From assembly GCF_002284575.1 (NCBI RefSeq), contig NZ_NPKJ01000050.1, positions 22,005 to 86,004 on the forward strand: 64,000 nt of DNA, written 5' to 3'. The notes beneath the pieces were generated by a model. That model saw nothing but the letters and a program-made list of their open reading frames with translations. It made no database searches and was not told the origin of the DNA. Source of the DNA: Mesorhizobium temperatum (GTDB lineage Bacteria > Pseudomonadota > Alphaproteobacteria > Rhizobiales > Rhizobiaceae). The translations under genes were made by a program, and so were the position numbers. Below are positions 40,401-49,376 of the stretch, piece by piece (the first letter of the stretch is position 1; every line of letters starts with the position of its first letter).

Positions 40401-41327
40401 GGCTTCGGCAGCCTGCGCCATCGGCACGTGTTCGTCGAGCATCTGCTCGTCTTCGAGCGAGCTTGCGACTGCGTTGTCGAATTCATCGTCGAAGGAGGGT
40501 TCGGCGGCCAGGGCGGAAACGGCGGTGGCGGTATTCTGTTCGGCCTCGTCCGTCGCCTCGTCATCGAGCAGGAAATCCTGTTCGAGCGACGCGGCAAGCT
40601 CATCGTCCACTGGTAAATCGTCTTCGAATGGCGACACATCTTCGAGCGAACTGGCGGGTCCATCGTTGAAATCGTCATCGAAAGCAGCTTCCGATGCTTC
40701 GGCAACGTCAGAACGAACGTCATCGGCAGCAGCGGCATAGGCGGTTTCGTCCGTCGCATCGTCGTCCAGCAGGAAATCCTGTTCGAGCGACGCGGCAAGC
40801 TCGTCGTTCCCAAGCTTGTCGTTCACTGGCAAATCGTCTTCGAAAGGCGACACGTCTTCGAGCGAACTGGCAAGCGCATCGTCGAAATCGTCATCGAACG
40901 CAGCTGCAACAGCCGGCGCGGATGCTTCGGCAACACCAGCACGCGCGTCGTCGGCAGCAACGGCATGGACGGCTTCGTCCGCCGCATCGGCGTCGAGCAG
41001 GAAATCCTGTTCGAGCGACGCGGCAAGCTCGTCGTCCCCAAGCCCGTCGTCCATTGGGTCAGTGGCAGCCGCTTCGAAAGCCGGCTCGCGAATCTCGGTT
41101 GCGCCGTCATTGTCGTCGGCGCCGAATTCGCCCATCAACTCCTTTTCGAGGTCGATGTCGAAATCGCCGTCGTCCGCCGGCTGGCTGGCTGGAGCCGCCT
41201 TCGGCTGGGCCTGCGGCTTGACCGGCTGGCGCGGGTCGAACCCCATGATCCTGGTCAGTTCCGCGAACGGATCATCGTCGGCGATATCGTTTTGGGCGGC
41301 TGCTCTCAGCTGGGTTGTGTCTGCCAT
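37401..41327 (-). CDS. very long SPOR-domain protein with acidic cytoplasmic repeats
   Basis: A 1308-residue single-pass membrane protein. Residues 1 to about 890 are strongly acidic and contain two internal repeat families: about residues 96-257 (ELAASLEQDFLLD) and 276-386 (DNAVASSLEDE, LDEHVPMAQAAEA). A helix (GLMVAAVVGAVALAGGLGAF) at about 893 leads to a Pro/Ala-rich periplasmic linker. The C-terminal SPOR domain (GGGSWSMQIASQPTVESAQ to the end) binds denuded septal glycan. The start at 41327 has GGGAAC upstream; 41351 is also open. Between argS and nagZ this gene is conserved in alphaproteobacteria. Confidence 0.88.
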   Translation of the reverse strand: MADTTQLRAAAQNDIADDDPFAELTRIMGFDPRQPVKPQAQPKAAPASQPADDGDFDIDLEKELMGEFGADDNDGATEIREPAFEAAATDPMDDGLGDDELAASLEQDFLLDADAADEAVHAVAADDARAGVAEASAPAVAAAFDDDFDDALASSLEDVSPFEDDLPVNDKLGNDELAASLEQDFLLDDDATDETAYAAAADDVRSDVAEASEAAFDDDFNDGPASSLEDVSPFEDDLPVDDELAASLEQDFLLDDEATDEAEQNTATAVSALAAEPSFDDEFDNAVASSLEDEQMLDEHVPMAQAAEAADVSAPAAETAFDDEFDNAVASSLEDELMLDEHVPMAQAAEAEISAPAAEPVFDDKFDNAVASSLEDELMLDEHVPMEQAAVEAPAAPGRAVSEESDEGFAGHYDAMADVDMDFEVRTAEPVEIDEPEIDEPEAIAATDGSSVETPEDAFDADFDLSFDDALAEKAEEPVAQASGVVVQPTAPAAVVQPAAPAPVADERSLEDELNALLGIMRTRAAPVAASAANEPALVQQPVAAAGKAADKPVDTIDELDWSLDEQDLSEPSDGVVQAAEVDLDSVLLDELEGQDFGAEDAAGPADVDFDDDALHTAFAKDIGLDHGDGDNVAASASQEDALNWMAARSAPPAPARSWSRVTPVAQSQPAFAAAQPTASAKATEAPPPMAAAPSYQDEPAQDDAANAASAPAQSEQSSAYDEMPDVETVDVPERVVALADDLDIPELDFNDDEPAAPAYDDLDTEFASLLTEMNTVDVAAAPARSAAYDDESYNAGFQSGAGFQSAAGFQSGYEPDRVETRTYAARPAQASVSASYADAASGFDWGDLPNGWPASQADDFGLDELDYDPELDEAMSVPGLAEHDAARPRRRGLMVAAVVGAVALAGGLGAFALSFGGAGGTDAPVIVKADNAPIKVRPENPGGTVVPNQDNKVYDAVAKGGAKPAEPVQEKLVTNTEEPVDVAAKEPPQSRVVDLSPDDIDTAEAADAVRNAESAAVEGANAIRGTQAAGNADVAAAPGPKSEDRIAQVLQEADQGIDPDVVAVAPRKVRTMVVKSDGSLVAREDPASATPQMAGVESVPQMAAVEPVDPAPRHVAPAGQAGDAAEQTGTVPPVADQASDDLLGGDPVGGDQTETAKPETAKPETVNPTTAPAAAPEAEAQTAQPANTPATVPVAPQRPSDQPVDVVGEVKPDQVASISPTAASTGGGSWSMQIASQPTVESAQSTYQDLQRRYGSVLSGHTANIVKAEITGKGTFYRVRVPAKSRNDAINLCTNYKAAGGNCFVSR
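40170..41060 (-). repeat. in-frame DNA repeats encoding the acidic tracts of the SPOR protein
   Basis: Three copies of about 123-126 bp (40170-40500, each with GCTCGTCTTCGAGCGAGCTT or close variants) and about two and a half copies of a roughly 215-bp unit (40560-41060, each with CAGGAAATCCTGTTCGAGCG). High identity between copies suggests recent unequal exchange and length variation between strains. Confidence 0.8.
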
Positions 41328-41430
41328 TATTGTTCCCGAACTCGCACTCATTCGGACGCCATGGACGTCGCGTAGGGTTGGCCCTTACCAGCGCAATGTG
41401 GGCAAAAGGTGACAGGTTTTTTAGTCAAAC

Positions 41431-43188
41431 CTAACGCATTTCGGTGGGCGCATCGGCTCCGATCAGCGTCAGGCCGGACGTCAAAACGTCCGAAACAGCC
41501 TGCACCAGCCCTAGTCTGGCATGCGTCAATTGTCGGTCGTTAACCTTAACAAAACGTAAGTCCGGATTCTCGGTGCCGCGGTTCCAATGTCCGTGGAAGC
41601 TGGAGGCGAGATCGTAGAGGTAGAATGCCAGCCGGTGCGGCTCGAGCGCAAGAGCCGCGGATTCAATCAGCCGCGGATATTCGGCAAGCTTCCTGATCAG
41701 GCCGATCTCGCCTTCGTCGGTCAGCGAAGCGGTGGCGGCGGCCAGCCGACTGCGATCAAAATTGGCCTCGCCCAACTGTTCGCTCGCTTGCCGGAACACC
41801 GAATGGCAGCGCGCCGAGGCGTACTGCACGTAGAACACCGGATTGTCCTTCGACTGCTCGGTCACCTTGGCGAAGTCGAAATCGAGCGGCGCATCATTCT
41901 TGCGGTAAAGCATCATGAAGCGGATCGGGTCGCGCCCGACCTCCTCCACCACTTCGCGCAGCGTCACGAAATCGCCCGACCGCTTCGACATGCGCACCGG
42001 TTCGCCCTCGCGAAAAAGCTTCACCAGCTGGCAAAGCAGCACGGTAAGCTTCACCTCGTCGCCGCCAATCGCCCTGGCGAGCGCCTCCAGGCGCTTCACA
42101 TAGCCGCCATGATCGGCGCCAAGCACATAGATCAGTTCGACGAAGCCGCGATCGACCTTGTCCTTCAAATAGGCGACGTCCGCAGCGAAATAGGTGAAGG
42201 TGCCGTCCGACTTGACCAGCGCCCGGTCCATGTCGTCGCCGACCGCCGTCGAGCGGAACAGCGTCTGCTCGCGATCCTCCCAGTCGTCCGGCTTCTCGCC
42301 CTTGGGCGGCGGCAGCTTGCCCTTGTAAATGTGGCCCTTGAGCGTCAGGTCGTTGATCGCCGAGCGGATTTTCCGGGCGTTGTCAGCGTGCAGCGTGCGC
42401 TCCGAGAAAAAGACGTCGTGATGCACATTGAGCAGCGCCAGATCCTCACGGATCATCGCCATCATCGCATCGATCGTCCTGTCCTTGACGATGGCAAGCG
42501 CTTCCTCGTCGGGCATCTGCAGCAAGGAGCGGCCGAATTCGCTGGCCAACCCCCGGCCGACCGGGATCAGATAGTCGCCCGGATAAAGCCCGGCAGGAAT
42601 CTCGCCGATATCATCGCCGAGCGCCTCGCGGTAACGCAGCATGGCAGAGCGGCCGAGCACGTCGATCTGCGAACCAGCGTCGTTGATGACATATTCCTTG
42701 GTCACGTCATAACCTGCGAAGGCCATCAGATTGGCGAGCGCATCACCCACCACGGCGCCACGGCAATGGCCGACATGCATCGGTCCGGTCGGGTTGGCCG
42801 AGACATATTCGACGTTTGCCTTCTTGCCGCCGCCGACGGTCGAGCGGCCGTAATTGCGGCCTTCGCCGAGCAGCGCAGTCAGATGCACCTGCCAGAACGC
42901 GTCCCTGAGCCTGAGATTGACGAAGCCCGGACCGGCAACGTCTGCAGCGGCGATGTCGATGTCGGCGCGCAGCGCCTGCGCCAGCCTTTCAGCCAGTACG
43001 CGTGGCGACTGGCCAGTCGGCTTGGCCAGCACCATCGCCGCATTGGTCGCCAGGTCGCCATGGCTGGCGTCGCGAGGCGGCTCGACGGCGATGCGCGACA
43101 GGTCCAGCGAACCGCCGTCCTTATCTTTCAAATCAAGCGCTTCGACAGCTCTGGTGATTCGCGCGTTGAAATCGGCGAAGATGTTCAT
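41431..43188 (-). CDS. argS: arginyl-tRNA synthetase
   Basis: A 585-residue class I synthetase. The N-terminal additional domain is followed by the HIGH-equivalent NPTGPMHVGHCRG and the KMSKS-equivalent RMSKRSGDF; the C-terminal anticodon-binding DALR domain ends HARLGLVQAVSDVL. Length is normal. It is co-oriented with dgt upstream (73 bp) and the SPOR gene downstream. Confidence 0.96.
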   Translation of the reverse strand: MNIFADFNARITRAVEALDLKDKDGGSLDLSRIAVEPPRDASHGDLATNAAMVLAKPTGQSPRVLAERLAQALRADIDIAAADVAGPGFVNLRLRDAFWQVHLTALLGEGRNYGRSTVGGGKKANVEYVSANPTGPMHVGHCRGAVVGDALANLMAFAGYDVTKEYVINDAGSQIDVLGRSAMLRYREALGDDIGEIPAGLYPGDYLIPVGRGLASEFGRSLLQMPDEEALAIVKDRTIDAMMAMIREDLALLNVHHDVFFSERTLHADNARKIRSAINDLTLKGHIYKGKLPPPKGEKPDDWEDREQTLFRSTAVGDDMDRALVKSDGTFTYFAADVAYLKDKVDRGFVELIYVLGADHGGYVKRLEALARAIGGDEVKLTVLLCQLVKLFREGEPVRMSKRSGDFVTLREVVEEVGRDPIRFMMLYRKNDAPLDFDFAKVTEQSKDNPVFYVQYASARCHSVFRQASEQLGEANFDRSRLAAATASLTDEGEIGLIRKLAEYPRLIESAALALEPHRLAFYLYDLASSFHGHWNRGTENPDLRFVKVNDRQLTHARLGLVQAVSDVLTSGLTLIGADAPTEMR

Positions 43189-43261
43189 TGGTGTGGCTCT
43201 GGGGTGTGGCTCTGGCGGCTTTGCAGGAATCCGGCTTATTGGCCGGCAAATCGAGCTCGGC

Positions 43262-44476
43262 CTAGCTTAATTCAGGCGTATGGTCAAACAAACGGCGGTG
43301 TTCTTTCAATGCGTAGGTATCCGTCATGCCCGCCAGGAAATCGGCGACGCTGCGCGCCTTGATGCGATCGTCGGCCCGGTCGAGCCCTTCGCGCCAGCCA
43401 TCGGGCATGGCGCGCGGATTGGCGAAATAGACCTCGAACAGGTCGTTGACGATCTGCTCGGCCTCGTTGCGCACGCGCATGACCTCGCTGTGCCGGTAGA
43501 GATGCTTGTAGAGAAAGGCCTTCAATTCCTTTTCGAACGCGGCCATTTCGGCTGAAAAGGTCACCATCGTCTCGCCTGCCGCCCTTACCGCGTCGGCGCT
43601 GTCCGGCTTGATGCGGGCCAGATTGGCGGTGGTGGAAACGATGACATCCTCGACCATCATCGTGATCTGCCGGCGCATCAGTTCGTGCCCTGTCCTCACA
43701 TCGTCGAGCGCCGGATAGCGCCGGCGCACGCCTTCAAGGATCGAGCCGGGCAGCGAGATCTTTTCCAGCATGTCCAGCGTCAGGATGCCTGACCTCAGGC
43801 CGTCGTCGATGTCATGGGTGTTGTAGGCGATGTCGTCGGCGATTGCCGCGCACTGCGCCTCGATGCCGGCGAAGCGGTCGAGCTCGAGATCGTGCAGCTC
43901 CGAATAGTCTCGGATCGCTTGCGGCACCGGCCCCTTCAGGCCTTTTCCCCTGGCGTCGGTCAGCGGGCCGTTGTGCTTGACCAGCCCGTCCAGCGTTTCC
44001 CAGGTGAGGTTCAGCCCGTCGAATTCGGCATAGCGGCTCTCCAGCCGCGTCACCACGCGCAGCGATTGCGCGTTGTGGTCGAAACCACCCCAGACAGCCA
44101 TCTTGTCGTTCAGCGCATCCTCGCCAGTATGGCCGAAGGGCGTGTGGCCGAAATCGTGCACCAGCGCCACCGCCTCGGCCAGGTCCTCGTCGCCGCGCAG
44201 CGCCCGTGCCAGGGCACGCGCAATCTGCGCCACCTCGATCGAATGCGTCAGCCGGGTGCGGTAATGGTCGCCCTCATGCGCGACGAACACCTGCGTCTTG
44301 TGCTTCAGCCGGCGGAATGCCGTCGAATGGATGATGCGGTCGCGGTCGCGCTGGAATGGCGTGCGGGTCGGGCTCTCCACCTCGTCGAACAGGCGCCCGC
44401 GCGACTTTGCCGGATCGCAGGCATAGGCTGCGCGCGGCCGATAGCCGAATCCGATGTCGCCCAACTCATTTGTCAT
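43262..44476 (-). CDS. dgt: deoxyguanosinetriphosphate triphosphohydrolase-like protein
   Basis: A 404-residue HD-domain dNTPase. The metal site is visible as RLTHSIEVAQIARAL and VHDFGHTPFGHTGED, and KHKTQVFVAHEGDHYRTR precedes it. It hydrolyses dNTPs to deoxynucleosides and triphosphate. The start at 44476 (MTNELGDIGFGYRPRAAYAC) matches homologues; the frame runs further upstream without reason. It is divergent from erpA. Confidence 0.92.
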   Translation of the reverse strand: MTNELGDIGFGYRPRAAYACDPAKSRGRLFDEVESPTRTPFQRDRDRIIHSTAFRRLKHKTQVFVAHEGDHYRTRLTHSIEVAQIARALARALRGDEDLAEAVALVHDFGHTPFGHTGEDALNDKMAVWGGFDHNAQSLRVVTRLESRYAEFDGLNLTWETLDGLVKHNGPLTDARGKGLKGPVPQAIRDYSELHDLELDRFAGIEAQCAAIADDIAYNTHDIDDGLRSGILTLDMLEKISLPGSILEGVRRRYPALDDVRTGHELMRRQITMMVEDVIVSTTANLARIKPDSADAVRAAGETMVTFSAEMAAFEKELKAFLYKHLYRHSEVMRVRNEAEQIVNDLFEVYFANPRAMPDGWREGLDRADDRIKARSVADFLAGMTDTYALKEHRRLFDHTPELS

Positions 44477-44549
44477 CGCCGCTGCCGCAGTTGACTTGCC
44501 CTCTCGCGCTTCATACCTATCATGTGAAACCGAAAGCAAGGTGACGCCC

Positions 44550-44897
44550 ATGGGCGCTGATGCCAAGACTGCCATGAAAGTCGAGATGACTGACGCTGCC
44601 GCCAGGCGGATCGCCAAGATTATATCTGGCGAAGCCGGCAAGAAGGCGCTGCGCGTTTCGGTCGAGGGCGGCGGCTGCTCCGGTTTTTCCTACAAGTTCG
44701 ATCTTGTCGACACGCGCAACGATGACGACGTCGCCATCGAGAAGGACGGCGCCACCGTGCTGATAGACGACCTCTCGCTGGTCTATATGGGTGGCTCGGT
44801 GATCGATTTCGTCGACGACTTGATGGGCCAGTCGTTCCAGATCAGGAACCCGAATGCGGTCGCCTCGTGCGGCTGCGGCACCAGCTTCAGTATTTAG
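44550..44897 (+). CDS. erpA: iron-sulfur cluster insertion protein
   Basis: A 115-residue A-type Fe-S carrier. The three conserved cysteines are in VEGGGCSGFSYKF and ASCGCGTSFSI. It delivers clusters to apo-enzymes. The ATG at 44550 follows AAGGTGACG. It begins a plus-strand group with a VOC protein and xthA. Confidence 0.9.
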   Translation: MGADAKTAMKVEMTDAAARRIAKIISGEAGKKALRVSVEGGGCSGFSYKFDLVDTRNDDDVAIEKDGATVLIDDLSLVYMGGSVIDFVDDLMGQSFQIRNPNAVASCGCGTSFSI

Positions 44898-44900
44898 AAA

Positions 44901-45293
44901 ATGCCTGCCATTAGCGCGGTCCGTCAGGTCGCGCTTTCAGCCGGGCGCGATCTCGATGCAACGCTGACGTTTTGGCATGACGTGCTCGGCATGACGGTGC
45001 ACGCACGCTTTGATCCGCCCGGCATCGCCTTCATCATGGCCGGCGACGTGCGGCTACTGTTCACCGATGGCCTGCCGGCCGGCACCGTCTATCTCGACAT
45101 TTCGGGCCTCGACGATTTTCACGCCTCGGCAAAAGCCGCCGGAGTCCCCTTCACCGCGCCGCCGATGCTCGTCCATCGCGATACCGAGGGCCTGTTCGGG
45201 CCGGCGGGGGAAAGCGAATGGATGGCCTTCCTAAAGGACCCGGCAGGCAATACGATCGGCCTGGTCGAACGTCATCCGCCGGAACAGCAATGA
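44901..45293 (+). CDS. VOC (glyoxalase/dioxygenase) superfamily protein
   Basis: A 130-residue protein with two beta-alpha-beta-beta-beta modules: LDATLTFWHDVLGMTVHARFD then FLKDPAGNTIGLVERHP, the C-terminal DPxGN being typical. A metal-binding His (WHD) and Glu (LVE) are present. The substrate is unknown. It begins three bases after erpA and ends seven before xthA, so the three are likely co-transcribed. Confidence 0.82.
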   Translation: MPAISAVRQVALSAGRDLDATLTFWHDVLGMTVHARFDPPGIAFIMAGDVRLLFTDGLPAGTVYLDISGLDDFHASAKAAGVPFTAPPMLVHRDTEGLFGPAGESEWMAFLKDPAGNTIGLVERHPPEQQ

Positions 45294-45300
45294 GGCCGTC

Positions 45301-46095
45301 ATGAAAATCGTCACCTGGAACATCAACGGGATTCGGGCCCGCATCGGCAATTTGACCCACTGGCTGACGGAAAGCGCGCCCGATATCGCCTGCCTGCAGG
45401 AGATCAAGACGGTCGACGAGCAGTTTCCGCGCGCCGAGATCGAGGCGCTAGGCTACAACGTCGAAATCTATGGCCAAAAGGGTTTTAACGGCGTCGCCAT
45501 CCTGTCGAAGCTGCGCTTCGACGAGGTTATCAGAGGCCTGCCGGGCGACGATGCCGACGATCAGGCGCGTTTCATCGAGGGCGTGTTCTCGACCGACAAG
45601 GGCGCGTTGCGCGTTGCCTCGCTCTACTTGCCGAACGGCAACCCGATCGATGACGAGAAGAAGTTCTCCTACAAACTGTCCTGGATGGCGCGGCTGGAGC
45701 GCTGGGCCGAGGAAAGGCTCTCGCTCGAAGAGGCCCTGGTGTTGGCCGGCGACTACAATGTCATCCCCGAATACATTGATGCGAAATTCCCGGAGAACTG
45801 GCTCGGCGATGCGCTGTTCCAGCCGCAGACCAGGCAGGCGTTTCGCCGGCTGAAGAATCTCGGCTTCACCGAAGCCGTGCGCGCGGTCACCGACTCGCCG
45901 GACATTTTTACTTTCTGGGATTATCAGGCCGGCGCCTGGCAGAAGAACAACGGCATCCGCATCGATCACTTGCTGCTCTCGCCCGAAGCCGCCAACCGCT
46001 TTTCCTCGGCCTCGATCGAAAAGCACGTGCGCGCCTGGGAAAAACCCTCCGACCATGTGCCGGTGGCCGTCGAACTGGCTTTTGCGCCGATCTGA
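45301..46095 (+). CDS. xthA: exodeoxyribonuclease III
   Basis: A 264-residue AP endonuclease/3' exonuclease of base excision repair. Motifs: TWNINGIRARIG, CLQEIKTVDEQFP (catalytic Glu), LAGDYNVIPE, GIRIDHLLLS and the C-terminal PSDHVPVAVEL (catalytic His). Length and motifs are normal. It starts seven bases after the VOC gene. Confidence 0.94.
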   Translation: MKIVTWNINGIRARIGNLTHWLTESAPDIACLQEIKTVDEQFPRAEIEALGYNVEIYGQKGFNGVAILSKLRFDEVIRGLPGDDADDQARFIEGVFSTDKGALRVASLYLPNGNPIDDEKKFSYKLSWMARLERWAEERLSLEEALVLAGDYNVIPEYIDAKFPENWLGDALFQPQTRQAFRRLKNLGFTEAVRAVTDSPDIFTFWDYQAGAWQKNNGIRIDHLLLSPEAANRFSSASIEKHVRAWEKPSDHVPVAVELAFAPI

Positions 46096-46193
46096 TCATT
46101 TCGAGGTCCGGATCGCAGGATTCCCGGTTGATGGACCGTCATATCGCCACAATCGGGGGTTCCGCTGCAGTCCGGGTTCGGCCGGGGTTCAGG

Positions 46194-46484
46194 ATGACGA
46201 TCAGGTTTGCGATTTGCCTATGTGCCGCCGCGCTCGCCCTCGCGGCGACGCCGGCCTTTGCCGATCCTGAATGCCTGGCCAACGGAAAATCATTCCAGAT
46301 CGGCCAGGTCGCCTGCCTGACGCTTTCCGGCCGGAGCCACCTCGCCCGCTGCGACATGGTGCTCAACAACACGTCATGGACAAAGATCCGGGACGATTGT
46401 CCGGGAACCACGCTGACGCCGCCGGCCACGCCGATTTCAACGCCGGAGTCCGGCCTCGTTCCGACGAAACCGACCGAGAATTGA
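46194..46484 (+). CDS. secreted small hypothetical protein
   Basis: A 96-residue protein with a clear signal peptide (IRFAICLCAAALALAATPAFA, cleavage after AFA) and a mature part with four cysteines (DPECLANG, VACLTLSG, ARCDMVLN, DDCPGTT), probably two disulfides. The tail is Pro/Thr-rich. No family is recognised. ATG 46194 follows GGGGTTCAGG; an earlier start at 46128 would bury the signal peptide. Confidence 0.6.
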   Translation: MTIRFAICLCAAALALAATPAFADPECLANGKSFQIGQVACLTLSGRSHLARCDMVLNNTSWTKIRDDCPGTTLTPPATPISTPESGLVPTKPTEN

Positions 46485-46549
46485 TCTCGGCTGTCCGACT
46501 TCGAGATACCCAGTCTTCCTGACTATTGGCTTTGTGACTGGCTTCGCGA

Positions 46550-47386
46550 CTACTGGTCGCCGCCGCCCTTGGTGAGAATGTCGTCGGCCAGCGAAATCGC
46601 GGTGCGGCGGTCGGCCTCGCCCGCGGCCGCAAACGCCTCTTCCTGCATGCCACGTATCCATGGCTGGTCGGAAGGCGAGGCCCGTTCGAGTGCCGCGGTC
46701 ATCATCGCCAGCCCCCGAACGATCTTGCCGCTCTGGAAAAGCAGGTGGCCGAGCGTCGCCTGTGCGCCGGCATGCCCTTTTTCCGCAGCGAGTTGGAACC
46801 AGCGCCCGGCCTGCTTGAGGCTAGCCTTGACGCCGCCCTTGCCATTCAGAAAGATCTGGCCCATCTCGAACTGGGCATTCGGGTTGCGGTAATTGGCGGC
46901 GGCGCGCATGTAATATTCCTGGGCCGCCACCTCGTTCTCTGTGATGGGGCTGCCGGGGATGCCCTTCCTCAGATAATCGCCGAGCGCCACGAGCGCGTCC
47001 GACACATAGCTCTCTTCCGGCGAACCGGGCTCGACGTCCTGGTCGGCGATCTCGCTGAAGAACTTGAACGCCGCGTAATCGTCGCGCTCCACGCCGTCAC
47101 CCTCGGCATACATACGCGCAAGCTTCCAGGTGGCGCCGATCTGGCCGTTTTCGGCCGCGTACTTATAAGCCTCCGCGGCCTGCTCCTTGCGGCCGTTCTT
47201 ATAGGCGGAGAAGCCGAACTGAAACACCGCCCACGGGCTGGACTGCGGCTTCACGCCGGTCTTGTCGTCGAACACCTTGTCGTCGAAGGCCATGGCCTGG
47301 CCCGCGGCGCCCAAGGTCGCGCCAAAAGTGGCGATCGCGACCAATGCCGAAAAGACAGACGACCTCAGCAACTCAGATATCCGCAT
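46550..47386 (-). CDS. exoR: ExoR-like periplasmic Sel1-repeat regulator
   Basis: A 278-residue protein with a signal peptide (ending AAGQAMAFDD) and Sel1/TPR-like repeats such as GATWKLARMYAEGDGVERDD and AGAQATLGHLLFQSGK. The mature start FDDKVFDD and the end WIRGMQEEAFAAAGEADRR resemble ExoR, which holds the ExoS sensor kinase off and controls exopolysaccharide and motility in Sinorhizobium. Assignment is from recalled similarity and should be treated as likely, not proven. Its 5' end overlaps ilvD by 14 bases; a GTG at 47410 is an alternative start. Confidence 0.75.
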   Translation of the reverse strand: MRISELLRSSVFSALVAIATFGATLGAAGQAMAFDDKVFDDKTGVKPQSSPWAVFQFGFSAYKNGRKEQAAEAYKYAAENGQIGATWKLARMYAEGDGVERDDYAAFKFFSEIADQDVEPGSPEESYVSDALVALGDYLRKGIPGSPITENEVAAQEYYMRAAANYRNPNAQFEMGQIFLNGKGGVKASLKQAGRWFQLAAEKGHAGAQATLGHLLFQSGKIVRGLAMMTAALERASPSDQPWIRGMQEEAFAAAGEADRRTAISLADDILTKGGGDQ

Positions 47387-49097
47387 AACAATGTGTTTCT
47401 TTCGCACCACCGGGATGGGTGACCGCGCCGTCGCGGGCAGGCCCTACCGTTTGCGCATATTTCCAGATCGCGCCCGACTGATAGTCGGTCGCGCGCGCCT
47501 TCCATGCCTTCGCCCTGGCCGCCAGTTCGGCGTCGGACAGCGCCACCTCGATCGTGCCGCTCACCGCGTCGATCGAGATCAAATCGCCATCCCTGAGCAG
47601 CCCGATCGGGCCACCCACGGCGGCTTCCGGCCCGACATGGCCGATGCAGAAGCCGCGTGTCGCGCCCGAAAAACGTCCGTCGGTGATGAGAGCCACCTTG
47701 CCGCCCATGCCCTGGCCGTAGAGAGCAGCCGTCGTCGATAGCATTTCGCGCATGCCCGGACCGCCGCGCGGTCCCTCGTAGCGGATGACGAGGACCTCGC
47801 CTTCGCTGTAGCTGCGATCCGTAACCGCCTGGAAACATTCCTCTTCCGAATCGAAGCAGCGTGCCGGACCAGAGAATTTCAGCTCCGACATGCCCGCGAC
47901 CTTCACGATCGCGCCTTCGGGGGCAAGGTTTCCCTTCAAGCCCACGACGCCACCCGTTTGGGTGATTGGTCGGTTGGCGGGACGGACCACATCCTGGCTA
48001 TCATTCCACGCAACGTGCTCCATATTTTCGGCTAAAGTGCGGCCGGTCACCGTCAGGCAGTCGCCATGCAGATAGCCGTGGTCGAGCAACGTCTTCATCA
48101 AAAGCGGAATGCCGCCGGCTTCGAACATGTCCTTGGCGACATATTTGCCACCCGGCTTCAGGTCGGCGATGTAGGGCGTCTTCTCAAAGATCCTGGCAAC
48201 GTCGAAGAGGTCGAACTTTATCCCCGCCTCATGCGCGATCGCCGGCAAATGCAGCGCTGCGTTGGTCGAGCCGCCGGTGGCCGAGACGACGGTCGCCGCA
48301 TTCTCCAGCGCCTTCAGCGTGACGATGTCGCGCGGGCGGATGTTGTTTGCGATCAGCTCCATGATCTTTTCGCCGGCGGCGAAATTGAAGCGGTCGCGCA
48401 TCTCGTAGGGCGCCGGCGCCCCGCAGGAATAAGGCAGCGCCAGACCGATGGCCTCGGCGACGGTGGCCATGGTGTTGGCGGTGAACTGGGCGCCGCAGGA
48501 GCCGGCCGACGGACAAGCGGCTTGTTCGATTTCGAGGAGTTCGGCGTCACCGATCGTGCCGACCGAATGCTGGCCGACGGCCTCGAACACATCCTGCACG
48601 GTGATCTGCCGGCCCTTGTAGGAACCGGGCAGGATCGAGCCGCCATAGATGAAGATCGACGGCACGTTGAGCCGCACCATGGCCATCATCATGCCGGGCA
48701 GCGACTTGTCGCAACCGGCAAGGCCGACCAGCGCATCGTAGCAATGGCCGCGCATGGTGAGTTCGACCGAATCGGCGATGACCTCGCGCGACACCAGTGA
48801 CGATTTCATGCCCTGGTGGCCCATGGCGATGCCGTCCGTGACGGTGATGGTGCAGAATTCGCGTGGCGTGCCGTTAGCCGCGACGACGCCCTTCTTGACC
48901 ACCTGCGCCTGGCGCATCAGCGAGATGTTGCACGGTGCCGCCTCGTTCCAGCAGCTCGCGACACCGACCAGCGGCTGCGCGATCTCGGCCGCCGACAATC
49001 CCATTGCATAGAGATAGGAGCGGTGCGGCGCGCGCGCCGGACCGACGGTCACATACCGGCTGGGCAGCTTGGCCTTGGAGATGACTCTGGCGTTCAT
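47373..49097 (-). CDS. ilvD: dihydroxy-acid dehydratase
   Basis: A 574-residue iron-sulfur dehydratase of branched-chain amino acid synthesis (2,3-dihydroxy acids to 2-oxo acids). Cluster cysteines lie in GVASCWNEAAPCN, LVGLAGCDKSLPG and ACPSAGSCGAQF, and DGRFSGATRGFCIGH is the C-terminal signature. ATG 49097 follows GGGAAGAGT. Overlap with exoR is unusual for unrelated functions and may reflect chance compaction. Confidence 0.94.
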   Translation of the reverse strand: MNARVISKAKLPSRYVTVGPARAPHRSYLYAMGLSAAEIAQPLVGVASCWNEAAPCNISLMRQAQVVKKGVVAANGTPREFCTITVTDGIAMGHQGMKSSLVSREVIADSVELTMRGHCYDALVGLAGCDKSLPGMMMAMVRLNVPSIFIYGGSILPGSYKGRQITVQDVFEAVGQHSVGTIGDAELLEIEQAACPSAGSCGAQFTANTMATVAEAIGLALPYSCGAPAPYEMRDRFNFAAGEKIMELIANNIRPRDIVTLKALENAATVVSATGGSTNAALHLPAIAHEAGIKFDLFDVARIFEKTPYIADLKPGGKYVAKDMFEAGGIPLLMKTLLDHGYLHGDCLTVTGRTLAENMEHVAWNDSQDVVRPANRPITQTGGVVGLKGNLAPEGAIVKVAGMSELKFSGPARCFDSEEECFQAVTDRSYSEGEVLVIRYEGPRGGPGMREMLSTTAALYGQGMGGKVALITDGRFSGATRGFCIGHVGPEAAVGGPIGLLRDGDLISIDAVSGTIEVALSDAELAARAKAWKARATDYQSGAIWKYAQTVGPARDGAVTHPGGAKETHCYADI

Positions 49098-49331
49098 ACT
49101 CTTCCCTTGCCGCGAGCGGTGCGACCTGCCCCATTGCCGAGCCTTTTGGCACATGCCCTGAGACGAATTCGAGGTGCGCCGGGTTTATGGCGGGAAGTAG
49201 GCAATGTCGGCGGGCGCCCTTGTGGCGCGAGGGTTGTTCAGAAACTGTTGCCAAAACATCACGATCGCGAGAGGCAGAGGGAAGCGGCGTCGTTGCAACG
49301 CCGCTTGGTTGCCGGGAAGCCGCCCTCAAGT

Positions 49332-49358
49332 AAAAAGCCGGGCATGACCCGGCTTTTT
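49332..49358 (-). terminator. terminator of the FadL-type porin gene
   Basis: AAAAAGCCGGG and CCCGGCTTTTT form an 11-bp stem around a five-base loop, with T runs on both strands. It lies about 20 bases after the porin stop. Confidence 0.88.
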
Positions 49359-49376
49359 ACTATTGAAAACATGTAT

